Assembly (NCBI RefSeq): GCF_918698005.1
Contig: NZ_CAKKLJ010000005.1
Location: 186,001-250,000, forward strand
DNA from: Microbacterium sp. Bi121
GTDB taxonomy: Bacteria; Actinomycetota; Actinomycetes; Actinomycetales; Microbacteriaceae
Direction of reading: 5' to 3'
Length of the DNA: 64,000 nt
The notes below the pieces were generated by a model. The model did no database searches. It worked only from the letters and a program-made list of their open reading frames with translations, and was not told the DNA's origin. A program made the position numbers and the translations under genes. Below are positions 53,135-62,605 of this stretch, piece after piece (the stretch's first letter is position 1; every line of letters starts with the position of its first letter).

Positions 53135-54640
53135 TCAGCCGCGCAGGTGCTCGGCCAGCGCGACCAGGCGCCGGAGCGACTCGTCCTTCCCGAGCAGTTC
53201 CATCGACTCGAACAGGGGCGGTGAGACTCGACGACCGGTGATCGCGACACGCGGCGGACCATAGGCGACACGTGGCTTGAGCTCGAGGTTCTCGACCAGA
53301 GCCGTGGCGAGAGCATCCTGGATCTTCTCCGGGGTGAACTCCGAGACGGGCTGCAGAGCCGCCACGCACGCCTCCACGACCTCGGCGGCGTTCGCCGGCA
53401 GACCCTTGAGCGCGTCCGCGTCGTACGAGACCTCGTCGACGAACAGGAATCCGACCATGCCGGGCACATCCCCGAGCAGCTGCACGCGCTCCTGCACGAG
53501 CGGTGCGACGCGGAACGCGAGCACCAGCTGCTCGTGCGTCGGCTCGTCGAAGAGGCCGGCTGCAGCGAGGTACGGGATGGTCCGCTCGGCGAAGTCCTTC
53601 TCTCCCAGCATCCGGATGTGATCGCCGTTGATCGACTCGGCCTTCTTCTGGTCGAATCGTGCCGGGTTCGGGTTCACGTTCTCGATGTCGAAGGCCGCGA
53701 TGAACTCGTCGAGCGAGAAGACGTCGCGGTCGGGGCCGATCGACCAGCCCAGAAGCGCGAGGTAGTTCAGCAGGCCCTCGTGGATGAATCCGCGGTCGCG
53801 GTGCAGGAACAGATCGGCCTGCGGATCGCGCTTGGAGAGCTTCTTGTTGCCGGTCTCGCCCAGCACGAGAGGCATGTGCGCGAAGCGCGGGACGAAGGTC
53901 GTGACGCCGGCGTCGACGAGCGCCGCGTACAGCGCGAGCTGGCGCGCCGTCGAGGGCATGAGGTCCTCGCCGCGCAGCACGTGGGTGATACCCATGAGCG
54001 CGTCGTCCACCGGGTTGACGAAGGTGTAGAGCGGGATGCCGTTGGGCCGCACGACGACGAAGTCGGGGAAGGATCCGGCGGGGAATGTGACCTCGCCGCG
54101 GATCAGGTCGACGTAGGTGAGATCCTCGTCCGGCACGCGCAGGCGCAGCGCCGGCTGGCGTCCTTCGGCGCGGAATGCCGCCTTCTGCTCGTCGGTGAGA
54201 TCGCGGTCGTGGTTGTCGTAGCCGAGCTGCTTGGCGCGACCGTTCGCCTCGTTGCGGGCGTCGATCTCGTCCGCGTTGGAGAAGCTCTCGTAGATGGCCC
54301 CTGCGGCGAGCAGCTTGTCGATGACCTCACGATAGATGTCGTGGCGCTGCGACTGGCGGTACGGCGCGTGCGGGCCACCCACCTCGACGCCCTCGTCCCA
54401 GTCGATCTCCATCCAGCGCAGCGCGTCCAGCAGCTGCTGGTAGCTCTCCTCGCTGTCACGCGCGGCGTCGGTGTCTTCGATGCGGAACACGAGCTTGCCG
54501 CCGTTGTGGCGCGCGTACGCCCAGTTGAAGAGCGCCGTGCGGATCAGGCCGACGTGCGGCAGACCCGTCGGCGACGGGCAGAAGCGGACGCGGACGTCCG
54601 AACCGGATGCGGTGGTGGTGAGGGGATGCGGGGTAGCCAT
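53135..54640 (-). CDS. gltX: Glutamyl-tRNA synthetase
   Basis: The 501-aa class I synthetase has the HIGH-type motif [21 protein letters not shown] (about residues 22-42) and the KMSKS-type [12 protein letters not shown] (about 267-278). It charges tRNA-Glu and, in organisms without GlnRS, also tRNA-Gln. No glutaminyl-tRNA synthetase is seen in the window. Both cognate tRNAs lie within 10 kb. Confidence 0.97.
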   Translation of the reverse strand: MATPHPLTTTASGSDVRVRFCPSPTGLPHVGLIRTALFNWAYARHNGGKLVFRIEDTDAARDSEESYQQLLDALRWMEIDWDEGVEVGGPHAPYRQSQRHDIYREVIDKLLAAGAIYESFSNADEIDARNEANGRAKQLGYDNHDRDLTDEQKAAFRAEGRQPALRLRVPDEDLTYVDLIRGEVTFPAGSFPDFVVVRPNGIPLYTFVNPVDDALMGITHVLRGEDLMPSTARQLALYAALVDAGVTTFVPRFAHMPLVLGETGNKKLSKRDPQADLFLHRDRGFIHEGLLNYLALLGWSIGPDRDVFSLDEFIAAFDIENVNPNPARFDQKKAESINGDHIRMLGEKDFAERTIPYLAAAGLFDEPTHEQLVLAFRVAPLVQERVQLLGDVPGMVGFLFVDEVSYDADALKGLPANAAEVVEACVAALQPVSEFTPEKIQDALATALVENLELKPRVAYGPPRVAITGRRVSPPLFESMELLGKDESLRRLVALAEHLRG

Positions 54641-54672
54641 AGCCCCTCAATCCTACGCGTGCGCGTGCACCC

Positions 54673-55443
54673 TCAACGGGCCCGTCCGATGGCCAGGGCG
54701 GCCGTGTGGTCCAGGGCGATGACACCGCCCGGGGCCCGCTCGTCGCAGAGCTCGTCGAACGCGCGTCTGAAGAGCGGTCGATCGCTCGGGTCGAGCGCCA
54801 GGTAGAACGCGCCGGCCGAGGCGACGCCGCCCTCGGCAGAGGCCCAGAGCGCGTCAGGATGGGCCTGCCAGGTCCACGTGATCTCGGAGATATCGACGGC
54901 ATGCCACCCGCCGTCGATGAGCATCTGTCCGAACCCGGGCGGAGTGCGCTCGAAGTCCTTGTCGGGTAGAAGCCGTTCACCCGCGGCCGGCGTCAGGCCG
55001 GCGCGTTCGCAGACCCCGGCCCAGAACCATGACGGGGATACCGTCCAGATCGTTGCGACGAGCGGCGCGCCGGCCACCGCAACTCTGGCCATCTCGCGGG
55101 CGGCCGCACGCGGATCGGGCACGTGATTGAGCACGAAGTTCGCGGTGACCGCGTCGAATGCGGCATCCGGATACGGAAGCTCGGGCAGAGCGCCGGGAAC
55201 GAATTCGAGGGTCGGATGCTGCGTAACGGCGATCTCGCGCATCGTCGGCTCCGGCTCGCAGCCGGTCACCATCCACCCGGCACGGGCGAGGGCAGCGGCC
55301 AGAGTGCCAGTGCCGGAGCCGACGTCGATCAGACGGCGCGAATCCGACGGGCCCAGAGCGGACGCGATCCGGTCGACTGTGCCGGCGCAGAGCGCCGCGT
55401 AGGACGCCGCATAGGCCGCGCCGATGCCGCGCCAGGCCTTCAT
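54673..55443 (-). CDS. Class I SAM-dependent methyltransferase
   Basis: The 256-aa protein has the SAM-binding motif I LIDVGSGTGTLAAALARAG (about residues 39-57), CEPEPTMREIA as motif II region and FDAVTANFVLNHVPDPRAAAREMARV as motif IV. The ATG at 55443 has GGGGAG 8 bp upstream. Substrate unknown. A much longer frame to 56007 runs antisense to the next gene and is rejected. Confidence 0.82.
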   Translation of the reverse strand: MKAWRGIGAAYAASYAALCAGTVDRIASALGPSDSRRLIDVGSGTGTLAAALARAGWMVTGCEPEPTMREIAVTQHPTLEFVPGALPELPYPDAAFDAVTANFVLNHVPDPRAAAREMARVAVAGAPLVATIWTVSPSWFWAGVCERAGLTPAAGERLLPDKDFERTPPGFGQMLIDGGWHAVDISEITWTWQAHPDALWASAEGGVASAGAFYLALDPSDRPLFRRAFDELCDERAPGGVIALDHTAALAIGRAR

Positions 55444-55563
55444 GACGCGAACTCCCCTGGCACGGGAGGTTCGACCCCGGATGCGGGGGCGGAGAGAGGA
55501 TGCGGCGTCGCCATAGACCCTCGATCCTATCGAGGCGAGTTCGCCGCCAACGGCGTCATAGCC

Positions 55564-55610
55564 GGTAACACGCCCACACCTGGGGTAACACGCACACACC
55601 TGCGGTAACA
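55564..55610. repeat. Tandem 20-bp direct repeats upstream of the monooxygenase gene
   Basis: GGTAACACGC(C/A)CACACCTG is repeated at 55564-55583 and 55584-55603, and GGTAACA starts again at 55604. The three GGTAACA boxes are exactly 20 bp apart, about 110 bp before the monooxygenase start. This looks like an operator for a regulator that binds direct repeats. The regulator is not in the window. Confidence 0.6.
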
Positions 55611-55717
55611 ACCGTCGCGTCAGCGAATCCGGCCCATAGTCTTGCCGCACTCGATCGCACTCCATCGGACTTCGGGCGATCAGTCCACCGATATCCACCA
55701 ACCGAAAGGGCACGACC

Positions 55718-56962
55718 ATGACAACCACCACCCCCGCTGCCACGGCGCTCGTCGATCGCTGGCGAGATGCACCACGGCCCGCGAAGAGCGACGAATGGCT
55801 GAGTCGCGCCCAGGAGGTGGCGGACATTCTCGCCGCCGATGCCGTAGAACGTGATCGCGTCGGCGCCACGCCGCGTGCTGAGGTCCAGCTGCTCAAGGAC
55901 TCGGGCCTCGTGACGCTGCTGGGTCCAGCAGCCCACGGCGGAGCCGGCGAGAGCTGGGACGTCGCGTACAAGGTCATCCGCACCATCGCGCGCGGTGACG
56001 GCTCCATCGGTCAGCTGCTCGGCTATCACTACCTCTGGGCATGGGCTGCACGGCTGGTCGCAACCGATGAGCAGATCGCAGTGGTCGAAGAGCTGTACAC
56101 GACGAACAACTACCTGTTCGGCGGCGCCGTCAACCCGCGCGATTCCGACCTGGTGATCCGCGAGGACGGCGACGACCTCGTCTTCTCGGGGCACAAGTCG
56201 TTCTCAACCGGCGGACAGATCTCTGACCTCACCGTCCTGGAGGGCGTGCTCGAGGGCACCGGGACGCACATCTTCGCGATCGTTCCGACAGCTCAGGAGG
56301 GCATCGTCTTCGCCGATGACTGGAACAGTCTCGGACAGCGGCTGACAGAATCCGGTTCGGTGGACATCCGCGACGTGCGGGTTCCCTGGGCATCGGCGGC
56401 AGGCTTCGTCGACAAGGTGTTTCAGCCGCTGACCTACAACACCCTCAATGTGCCGGCCATCCAGTTGGTCTTCGCGAACTTCTACCTCGGCATCGCGCAG
56501 GGCGCGCTGGAGACGGCATCCGCATACACCCGCACCACCACCCGCGCGTGGCCCTACGGCGGCGACGACAAGAAGCACGCCAGCGAGGAGTGGTATCTGC
56601 TCGAGGGATACGGCACTCTGCAGTCGAAGCTGTGGGCGGATGAGGCTCTCCTCGATGCGGCCGGAGCGGAGATCAGCGCGGTGCTGCACGCACCCCGTGG
56701 CGAACTCACCGAGCGGCGACGGGGCGAGCTCGCCGTGCGGATCGCGGCCGGGAAACTGCGCATCGTCGACGACGGGCTCGAGGTCGCCACGAAGGTGTAC
56801 GAGCTCACGGGCGCCCGCGCCTCTGCGAACTCCGTGGGCCTGGACATCTTCTGGCGCAATCTGCGCACGCACAGCCTGCACGACCCGATCGCCTACAAGA
56901 AGCGCGAGGTCGGCGAGTACGTGCTGCTGAACCAGGTGCCGGCACCCACCTGGTACACCTGA
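55718..56962 (+). CDS. Acyl-CoA-dehydrogenase-fold monooxygenase (DszC/SfnB-like)
   Basis: The 414-aa flavoprotein has the acyl-CoA-dehydrogenase fold, with LLGPAAHGGAGESWDVAYKVIRTIARGDGSIGQLLGYHYLWAW, HKSFSTGGQISDLTVLEG and a C-terminal ELTGARASANSVGLDIFWRNLRTHSLHDPIAYKKREVGEY. These resemble DszC (dibenzothiophene monooxygenase) and SfnB, which use reduced flavin from a separate reductase and act in sulfur acquisition. No reductase or dszA/B genes are adjacent, so the substrate is open. Confidence 0.85.
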   Translation: MTTTTPAATALVDRWRDAPRPAKSDEWLSRAQEVADILAADAVERDRVGATPRAEVQLLKDSGLVTLLGPAAHGGAGESWDVAYKVIRTIARGDGSIGQLLGYHYLWAWAARLVATDEQIAVVEELYTTNNYLFGGAVNPRDSDLVIREDGDDLVFSGHKSFSTGGQISDLTVLEGVLEGTGTHIFAIVPTAQEGIVFADDWNSLGQRLTESGSVDIRDVRVPWASAAGFVDKVFQPLTYNTLNVPAIQLVFANFYLGIAQGALETASAYTRTTTRAWPYGGDDKKHASEEWYLLEGYGTLQSKLWADEALLDAAGAEISAVLHAPRGELTERRRGELAVRIAAGKLRIVDDGLEVATKVYELTGARASANSVGLDIFWRNLRTHSLHDPIAYKKREVGEYVLLNQVPAPTWYT

Positions 56963-56980
56963 GCACTCAGCGAGGTGCGC

Positions 56981-57022
56981 GTGAGGCCGTCACTGCGAGG
57001 ATCGGCGCGGAGACGGCCTCAC
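56981..57022. terminator. Hairpin between the convergent monooxygenase and MFS genes
   Basis: GTGAGGCCGT (56981-56990) and ACGGCCTCAC (57013-57022) are perfect complements 22 bp apart. The right arm covers the MFS stop codon. No T-run is present, so the termination role is inferred from position. Confidence 0.4.
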
Positions 57023-58275
57023 GCCGCGCGCATCCGCCCCAGCGGGGATGCGACGACGATCGCGAGGACGAGGACGGATGCCGCGACAGCCAGCCCGCCG
57101 TACTGGAAGTTCGACAGGATGACGCCGGCAAGCACCGCTCCACCCGCAGCGGAGAAGCTCATCAACGAGTCGCTGCGGCCTTGTCGACGGGTTCGGAGGG
57201 CGGGCATCGTGGCCTCGGTCAGGAGGGCAGCGCCCGATACCGTGGCCGCGCTCCAGCCGAGCCCGAGCAGGACCAGCGCAACCATCACGCCCCACGCCTG
57301 ATCGTTCGCGAACATCGCGAACAGCAGCGACGCCGCGAGCAGGGCCTGACCGAGCAGCACGACCCTGAGCCGGCCCCACCGGTCGGCGAGGATGCCGAAG
57401 ACCGGAGAGAGCGCGTACATCCCCGCGACGTGCATCGCGATCGTCACACCGACGAGCGACGAGATGTCGGCCGGCGTCGCATGCCCTCCGTGCGCTCCGT
57501 GGGCCATGTGTGCGAGATGGATCGGCGTCATCGCCATGACCGATGCCATCGTCACGTGCGATGCGGCGATGGCGAACATGGCGTAACGAGCGACGAGCGG
57601 ATGGTCGCGCCGCTCCTCCACCGTGTTCTGGTCGGCGCCTGCGGCCATGATGCGCTGCGCGAGCAGCAGCGGATCGGGCCGCAGCGCCACGATGTACAGC
57701 ACGAACGCCGCGACCTGAGCGACCAGCGAGAACAGGTACGAGCCGGTCTGCGGCGGCATCCCGATCGCTTGGCCTAGCACCTCACCCGGGCCGAGCAGTA
57801 GAGGGCCGGCGACTCCCCCCACGGTCGTCGCCCACACGACGATCGACAGATCCCGGCCGCGATGGTGAGAACTCGCGAGGTCTGTGGCAGCGAAACGGGA
57901 CTGAAGGTTGCCGGCGTTGCCTGCGCCGATCAGCACGATGCCGACGAGCAGAAGCGGGAACACGCGCAGCGCCGCGGCGAGGATCACGATCCCGATCCCG
58001 ATCAGGGCGAACAGGTTGCCGAGGGTCAGCGCCCGCCTGCGGCCGAGCTTCGTGGCCAGACGCGCGAGCGGTATCGCGCACAGCGCGGCGCCGAGCGTGA
58101 CGGATGCTGTTGCCAGGCCCGAGAGCGCGTCGTCACCGGAGATGTCGGCGGCCAGCAGCGCACCGAGCGAAACGGTTGCGCCGAACGCGATGCCGCCGAG
58201 CACCTGTCCGGCCGAGAGGATGGCGACCGTGCGTCGCTGAACCGCCTGCTGCTGCGCGACGGTCGGCAGAGTCAT
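57019..58275 (-). CDS. MFS transporter with a His-rich loop
   Basis: The 418-aa protein has about 12 hydrophobic helices and the MFS loop motif [17 protein letters not shown] between helices 2 and 3, repeated as [16 protein letters not shown] in the second half. Between helices 7 and 8 it has [16 protein letters not shown], with five histidines in 16 residues, which could bind a metal. Its start overlaps the fumarylacetoacetate hydrolase stop (ATGA). Substrate unknown. Confidence 0.83.
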   Translation of the reverse strand: MTLPTVAQQQAVQRRTVAILSAGQVLGGIAFGATVSLGALLAADISGDDALSGLATASVTLGAALCAIPLARLATKLGRRRALTLGNLFALIGIGIVILAAALRVFPLLLVGIVLIGAGNAGNLQSRFAATDLASSHHRGRDLSIVVWATTVGGVAGPLLLGPGEVLGQAIGMPPQTGSYLFSLVAQVAAFVLYIVALRPDPLLLAQRIMAAGADQNTVEERRDHPLVARYAMFAIAASHVTMASVMAMTPIHLAHMAHGAHGGHATPADISSLVGVTIAMHVAGMYALSPVFGILADRWGRLRVVLLGQALLAASLLFAMFANDQAWGVMVALVLLGLGWSAATVSGAALLTEATMPALRTRRQGRSDSLMSFSAAGGAVLAGVILSNFQYGGLAVAASVLVLAIVVASPLGRMRAA

Positions 58276-59054
58276 GCGACCGGCAGCGCGTCGCGTACCG
58301 TGTTGCGCAGGATGCCGATGCCGGACACCTCGACCTCGATGGTGTCACCGGCGACGAACGGGCCGACACCGGCCGGTGTTCCGGTGAGGATGACGTCGCC
58401 CGGCAGCAGCGTGAACACGGCGGATGCGTACTCGATGATGTCGGCGACGGAGTGGATCATGTCGCTCAGCGGCGCGTGCTGGCGGACCTCGCCGTTCACG
58501 CGGGTCTCGATGGTGGCATCCTCATCGTCGAACTCGGTCTCGATGACGGGCCCGAGGGGGCAGAAGGTGTCGAAGCCCTTCCCGCGCGTCCACTGGCCAT
58601 CCTTCTTCTGAAGGTCGCGTGCGGTGACATCGTTCGCGACGGTGAAGCCGAGGACGTAATCGAGCGCGTCCTCCGCCTTGACGTTCTTCGCGATGCGGCC
58701 GATGACGACGGCGAGCTCGCCCTCGTGCTCTGTCCGCTCGGACAGCGTGGGACGCACGATGGTGTCACCCGGCCCGATGACCGACGTGTTCGGCTTCAGG
58801 AACAACAGCGGCTCCTCTGGTGCCACGCCGCCCATCTCGGCTGCGTGGTCGTGGTAGTTCTTTCCGACGCAGACGACCTTCGACCGAGGGATCACCGGGG
58901 CGAGCAGCGCGGCATCCGCCAGCGGAACCCGCTCCCCCGTCGTCTCGAAACCTGCGAACATCGGGTCGCCGGCGAGCACGACCAGCTCCTGCTCGTCCTC
59001 GTCGAGGATCCCGTACTGGATGGCGTCGTTGTGGCTGAACCGGGCGATCTTCAC
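58272..59054 (-). CDS. Fumarylacetoacetate hydrolase family protein
   Basis: The 260-aa protein has the FAH fold with [14 protein letters not shown] and the metal-binding [15 protein letters not shown] (ExE), [22 protein letters not shown] and [13 protein letters not shown]. Members cleave C-C bonds in acylpyruvates or decarboxylate oxaloacetate. The family is often just upstream of gltX in actinobacteria; here two other genes separate them. The MFS downstream overlaps by 4 bp and may transport a related acid. Confidence 0.9.
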   Translation of the reverse strand: MKIARFSHNDAIQYGILDEDEQELVVLAGDPMFAGFETTGERVPLADAALLAPVIPRSKVVCVGKNYHDHAAEMGGVAPEEPLLFLKPNTSVIGPGDTIVRPTLSERTEHEGELAVVIGRIAKNVKAEDALDYVLGFTVANDVTARDLQKKDGQWTRGKGFDTFCPLGPVIETEFDDEDATIETRVNGEVRQHAPLSDMIHSVADIIEYASAVFTLLPGDVILTGTPAGVGPFVAGDTIEVEVSGIGILRNTVRDALPVA

Positions 59055-59080
59055 CCGCCCAGCCTAGCGCCGGCCGTCCC

Positions 59081-59164
59081 GCGCGCCGAGACCCCGTCTT
59101 CGTACCGAGCCCCCGTCGTAGGACGGTATCTACGACGGGGGCTCGCGAGAAAGACGGGGGCTCG
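59081..59164. repeat. 84-bp palindromic element, copy A
   Basis: It differs from copy B (60257-60340) at about 4 of 84 positions. The inner arms CGAGCCCCCGTCGTAG and CTACGACGGGGGCTCG pair perfectly over 16 bp around an 8-bp loop. The outer arms GCCGAGACCCCGTCTT and AAGACGGGGGCTCGGC pair with one mismatch. It lies 10 bp after the AbiEi-like stop and 26 bp before the fumarylacetoacetate hydrolase start. Confidence 0.85.
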
Positions 59165-59174
59165 GCGCGGAAGG

Positions 59175-60149
59175 TCAGCCGGGTGGAAGGACACCGAACG
59201 CGGCCAGGCGCCGTCCGAGGTTCTCGGGGGTGCGGATATCCTCATTGCCCCACCGCGCGAAGCCCCAGCCCGTGACGCCGCGAATGTCATCCTCGCGACG
59301 TTTCTCAGCGAGTACGACGTCGGCGGGAGTCTCCGCTCGACGCAGATCCGGTTCGAGGTACTTCCCATCACCGTCGAACTCCCCGAAGACGCGAGAACGC
59401 GTGAAGCCGAAGTCGAGGAAGTACTCATCGTCGGCTGCCCCGACCACCCGAACCTGAAGCGGCGGCGGCGCGAACCCGAGCCGATGCAGCTGGATGCGGC
59501 TGACGCTCTCACCGGGGAGTTGCGCACGACCGTCGATGAAATCCGTCACCCATCGCGCCTGGCGGATGCCGCGCAGACCCGGATCGCACATGCGCTCAAG
59601 ATCGGTGCGCCACTCGTCAGCGATATTCGTGTCGTAGAGCTGGCCGTCGACAGCGACGAGACGCAGCGCCGCATCGCCTGCGCTGACCGCCGTTTCCAGA
59701 CGCGTTGTCCGCGCGAGATCGAGGACCGTTCTGTGAAGCGTCGTGCACAGGATGCCGTGACGGACGGTGACGTCGTCATCGTCCACCACCATCTGATGAC
59801 GAGCCACGCCTGCCGCGACACGGCTGTGCCGGGCACCGTTTATCAGCGCGTCGACCAGAACATCCCGATCGCCCCGTAGCGGCAGACCCCAGAGCACCGC
59901 AGCGGACTGATGCGTAAAGACCGTCACCGTCCCCGCACGCGCAACAGCGATGACGCGAAGCAGATGCTGCCCCTCAGGCCACAGCTTCGTCCAAGCCTGA
60001 GCGTCGACGAACCAGCCTCGATGCACTCGGACGAGCGCGCCGGAACGTTCATCCTCCTGCAGCCTCCGCGGGGTGCGACCGGCATCCAGCAGAGCAGTCC
60101 GCGATTTCAGCATCCTGTCGGCTTGATCGAAGGTGATCCTTGTGCGCAT
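59175..60149 (-). CDS. AbiEi-like / DUF559-type protein between palindromic elements
   Basis: The 324-aa protein has an N-terminal region like the helix-turn-helix of type IV AbiEi antitoxins (RRLQEDERSGALVRVHRGWFVDAQAW; TVFTHQSAAVLWGLPL; HGILCTTLHRTVLDLARTTRLETAVSAGDAAL). The C-terminal part looks like a DUF559/Vsr-type PD-(D/E)xK domain (YFLDFGFTRSRVFGEFDGDGKYLE ... KRREDDIRGVTGWGFARWG). No AbiEii toxin gene is adjacent. No ribosome-binding site is visible, but a perfect palindrome GTGCCGCGCGGCAC lies 10 bp upstream (60159-60172). Confidence 0.75.
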   Translation of the reverse strand: MRTRITFDQADRMLKSRTALLDAGRTPRRLQEDERSGALVRVHRGWFVDAQAWTKLWPEGQHLLRVIAVARAGTVTVFTHQSAAVLWGLPLRGDRDVLVDALINGARHSRVAAGVARHQMVVDDDDVTVRHGILCTTLHRTVLDLARTTRLETAVSAGDAALRLVAVDGQLYDTNIADEWRTDLERMCDPGLRGIRQARWVTDFIDGRAQLPGESVSRIQLHRLGFAPPPLQVRVVGAADDEYFLDFGFTRSRVFGEFDGDGKYLEPDLRRAETPADVVLAEKRREDDIRGVTGWGFARWGNEDIRTPENLGRRLAAFGVLPPG

Positions 60150-60256
60150 TGCGCCATCGTGCCGCGCGGCACCCGTCTCTCACAGCGCTCCACACGCCAA
60201 GCCGCACTTTCTCACCTGTGCAGAACAAGTGCCGGCGATGTGCCGGCGCGCTGCCA

Positions 60257-60340
60257 GCGCGCCGAGACCCCGTCTTCGTACCGAGCCCCCGTCGTAGAAC
60301 GGCTTCTACGACGGGGGCTCGCGAGCAAGACGGGGGCTCG
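60257..60340. repeat. 84-bp palindromic element, copy B
   Basis: It is in the same orientation as copy A, with the same nested hairpin. It lies 12 bp after the ilvE stop, where it could act as a terminator. The interval between the copies holds only the AbiEi-like gene and about 107 bp of its upstream region. Confidence 0.85.
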
Positions 60341-60352
60341 ACGAAAGACGAC

Positions 60353-61447
60353 TCAGGCGTCGAGGCGGTGCAGCCAGCCGTGCTTGTCCTCGCGGCGGCC
60401 GTACTGGATGTCGGTGAGCTCCTCGCGCAGCGACAGAGCGAGGTCACCCTCGGGCTGGGGCTCCTCGCCCGCAGCGGTCACGAGAGCGCCGATCGGGGTG
60501 ACGACAGCAGCCGTGCCGCACGCGAACACCTCGACGATCTCGCCCGATGCCACGCCGTCGCGCCATTCCTGCAGCGAGAGGGGCCGACGCTCGACGGTGT
60601 GACCGCGGTCTTCGGCGAGCTGCAGCAGTGAATCGCGCGTGATGCCCTCGAGGATGCTGTCGGACTGCGGCGTGACGATCCGGCCGTCCTTGAACACGAA
60701 CACGACGTTCATGCCGCCGAGCTCTTCGACGTTGCCGTCCTGGTCGAGGAAGACGACCTGGTCGCAGCCCTTCTCGTACGCCTCGGCCTGCGGCAGCAGA
60801 CTCGAGGCGTAGTTGCCGCCGGTCTTCGCGGCGCCGGTGCCGCCCTTGCCGGCGCGAGCGTAGGTCTCGGAGAGCCAGATGCGCACAGGCTTCATGCCAC
60901 CCTTGAAGTACGAGCCGGCCGGGCTCGCGATCAGGTAGTAGGCGACCTTCTCGGCGGGGCGAACGCCGAGGAACGCCTCCTTGGCGAACATGAACGGCCG
61001 AAGGTACAGGCTCTGATCGTCACCGGAGGGCACCCACGCCCCGTCGACGGCGACCAGTTCGCGCAGCGACTGCAGGAAGTACTCGACCGGCAGTTCGGGC
61101 AGCGCCATGCGACGCGCGCTGCGCTGCATCCGCTCGGCGTTCTTCTGCGGTCGGAACGTGTGGATGGAACCGTCGGCGTGACGGTAGGCCTTGATGCCCT
61201 CGAAGATCTCCTGACCGTAGTGCAGCACGGCGGCAGCCGGGTCGAGCGCGATCGGGCCGTAGGGCTGAACGCGAGGGCGGTGCCAGCCTCCGCGTGCCGA
61301 CCAGCACACGTCGACCATGTGATCGGTGAAGACCGTGCCGAAGCCCGGGTTCTTCAGGATCTCCTCGCGCTCGGCAGCCGATTTCGCGGCGAGGTTCTTG
61401 GTCACGGCGAAGTCGAGCGGAGCGAGTTCGGTATCGATCGTTGTCAT
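60353..61447 (-). CDS. ilvE: Branched-chain amino acid aminotransferase
   Basis: IlvE is the PLP enzyme for the last step of Leu, Ile and Val synthesis. The 364-aa class IV aminotransferase has HYGQEIFEGIKAYRHADGSIHTFRPQKNAERM, GGNYASSLLPQAEA (with the Lys just before, AAKTGGNY, in the family position), EELGGMNVVFVFKDG and GITRDSLLQLAEDRG. It follows leuB after 44 bp. Confidence 0.96.
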   Translation of the reverse strand: MTTIDTELAPLDFAVTKNLAAKSAAEREEILKNPGFGTVFTDHMVDVCWSARGGWHRPRVQPYGPIALDPAAAVLHYGQEIFEGIKAYRHADGSIHTFRPQKNAERMQRSARRMALPELPVEYFLQSLRELVAVDGAWVPSGDDQSLYLRPFMFAKEAFLGVRPAEKVAYYLIASPAGSYFKGGMKPVRIWLSETYARAGKGGTGAAKTGGNYASSLLPQAEAYEKGCDQVVFLDQDGNVEELGGMNVVFVFKDGRIVTPQSDSILEGITRDSLLQLAEDRGHTVERRPLSLQEWRDGVASGEIVEVFACGTAAVVTPIGALVTAAGEEPQPEGDLALSLREELTDIQYGRREDKHGWLHRLDA

Positions 61448-61491
61448 GTCACATCCTGCGTTCGTTGCGAAGGGCGGGCGCTGGGTCCAGG

Positions 61492-62541
61492 TTACGCCTG
61501 GAGCCCGGCGATGATGGCGTCGCCCACGTCGGTGGTGGTGCGAGAGCCCGACCTGGCGGCGATGTCCGCCTCGACCGCGCTGGTGACGCGAGCGGCTTCC
61601 TCGCTGAGCCCGAGGTGATCGAGCAGGAGGGCGACGGACAAGATCGCCGCGGTGGGGTCGGCTTTCTGCTGGCCTGCGATGTCGGGCGCCGAACCATGAA
61701 CGGGCTCGAACATCGAGGGGAACGTGCCGTCGGGGTTGATGTTGCCCGAAGCGGCGAGGCCGATGCCACCGGTGACGGCGCCTGCCAGATCCGTGAGGAT
61801 GTCACCGAAGAGGTTGTCGGTGACGATCACATCGAAACGGCTGGGGTTGCTGACCATGAAGATCGTCGCCGCATCGACGTGCAAGTAGTCTACGACCACG
61901 CCGGGGTACTCCTGCGCCACCTCGTTCACGATCCGCTGCCAGATGGAGCCCGCGTGGACGAGCACGTTCGTCTTGTGCACCAGAGTGAGCTTCTGACGGC
62001 GACGCTCGGCGAGCTGGAACGCGTAGCGGACGACCCGCTCGACGCCGTAGGCGGTGTTGACGCTCGTCTCGTTGGCGATCTCGTGAGGCGTGCCGACGCG
62101 GATGGCCCCGCCGTTGCCGACGTACGGGCCCTCGGTGCCCTCACGCACGACGACGAAGTCGATCTCTCCCGGGTCGCTGAGCGGACCGGGAGCGCCGGTG
62201 TACAGCTTCGATGGGCGCAGATTCACGTAGTGGTCGAGTGTGAAGCGGAGTTTGAGCAGCAGGCCGCGTTCGATGTTCGCGTCCTTCAGCCGCGGATCGC
62301 CCGGCGTGCCGCCGACCGCGCCCAGGAGGATCGCGTCGTTCGCTTTGATGGCGTCGAGGTCACCTTCAGTGAGCGTGTCCCCAGTCTCGAGGAAGCGTGC
62401 GGCTCCGAGGGAGAACCGCGTCTTGTCGAATGTGATGTCGGTGCCTGCCGTGACGGCGTCGAGCACCTTCTCCGCTTCGGCGACGACCTCAGGACCGATG
62501 CCGTCACCGGGGATGACGGCCAGTTTCACGACACGCGACAT
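61492..62541 (-). CDS. leuB: 3-isopropylmalate dehydrogenase
   Basis: LeuB oxidatively decarboxylates 3-isopropylmalate to 2-oxoisocaproate. The 349-aa protein has [50 protein letters not shown] and [48 protein letters not shown]. The ATG at 62541 has GGAG upstream. leuC/leuD lie 22 kb away; leuB here precedes ilvE. Confidence 0.96.
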   Translation of the reverse strand: MSRVVKLAVIPGDGIGPEVVAEAEKVLDAVTAGTDITFDKTRFSLGAARFLETGDTLTEGDLDAIKANDAILLGAVGGTPGDPRLKDANIERGLLLKLRFTLDHYVNLRPSKLYTGAPGPLSDPGEIDFVVVREGTEGPYVGNGGAIRVGTPHEIANETSVNTAYGVERVVRYAFQLAERRRQKLTLVHKTNVLVHAGSIWQRIVNEVAQEYPGVVVDYLHVDAATIFMVSNPSRFDVIVTDNLFGDILTDLAGAVTGGIGLAASGNINPDGTFPSMFEPVHGSAPDIAGQQKADPTAAILSVALLLDHLGLSEEAARVTSAVEADIAARSGSRTTTDVGDAIIAGLQA

Positions 62542-62605
62542 TCGCACTCCTAGCATCGGGATGCCCACGGCTCGGCGCAGGCGCGGGTCTCCCCCAGCGT
62601 ACTGG

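Noticed and set aside
53534..54805. 423-aa plus-strand frame
   Set aside because: Antisense to gltX, which has full synthetase motifs.
54673..56007. 444-aa version of the methyltransferase
   Set aside because: The extra N-terminal 188 residues are antisense to the monooxygenase gene, and the ATG at 55443 has a good ribosome-binding site.
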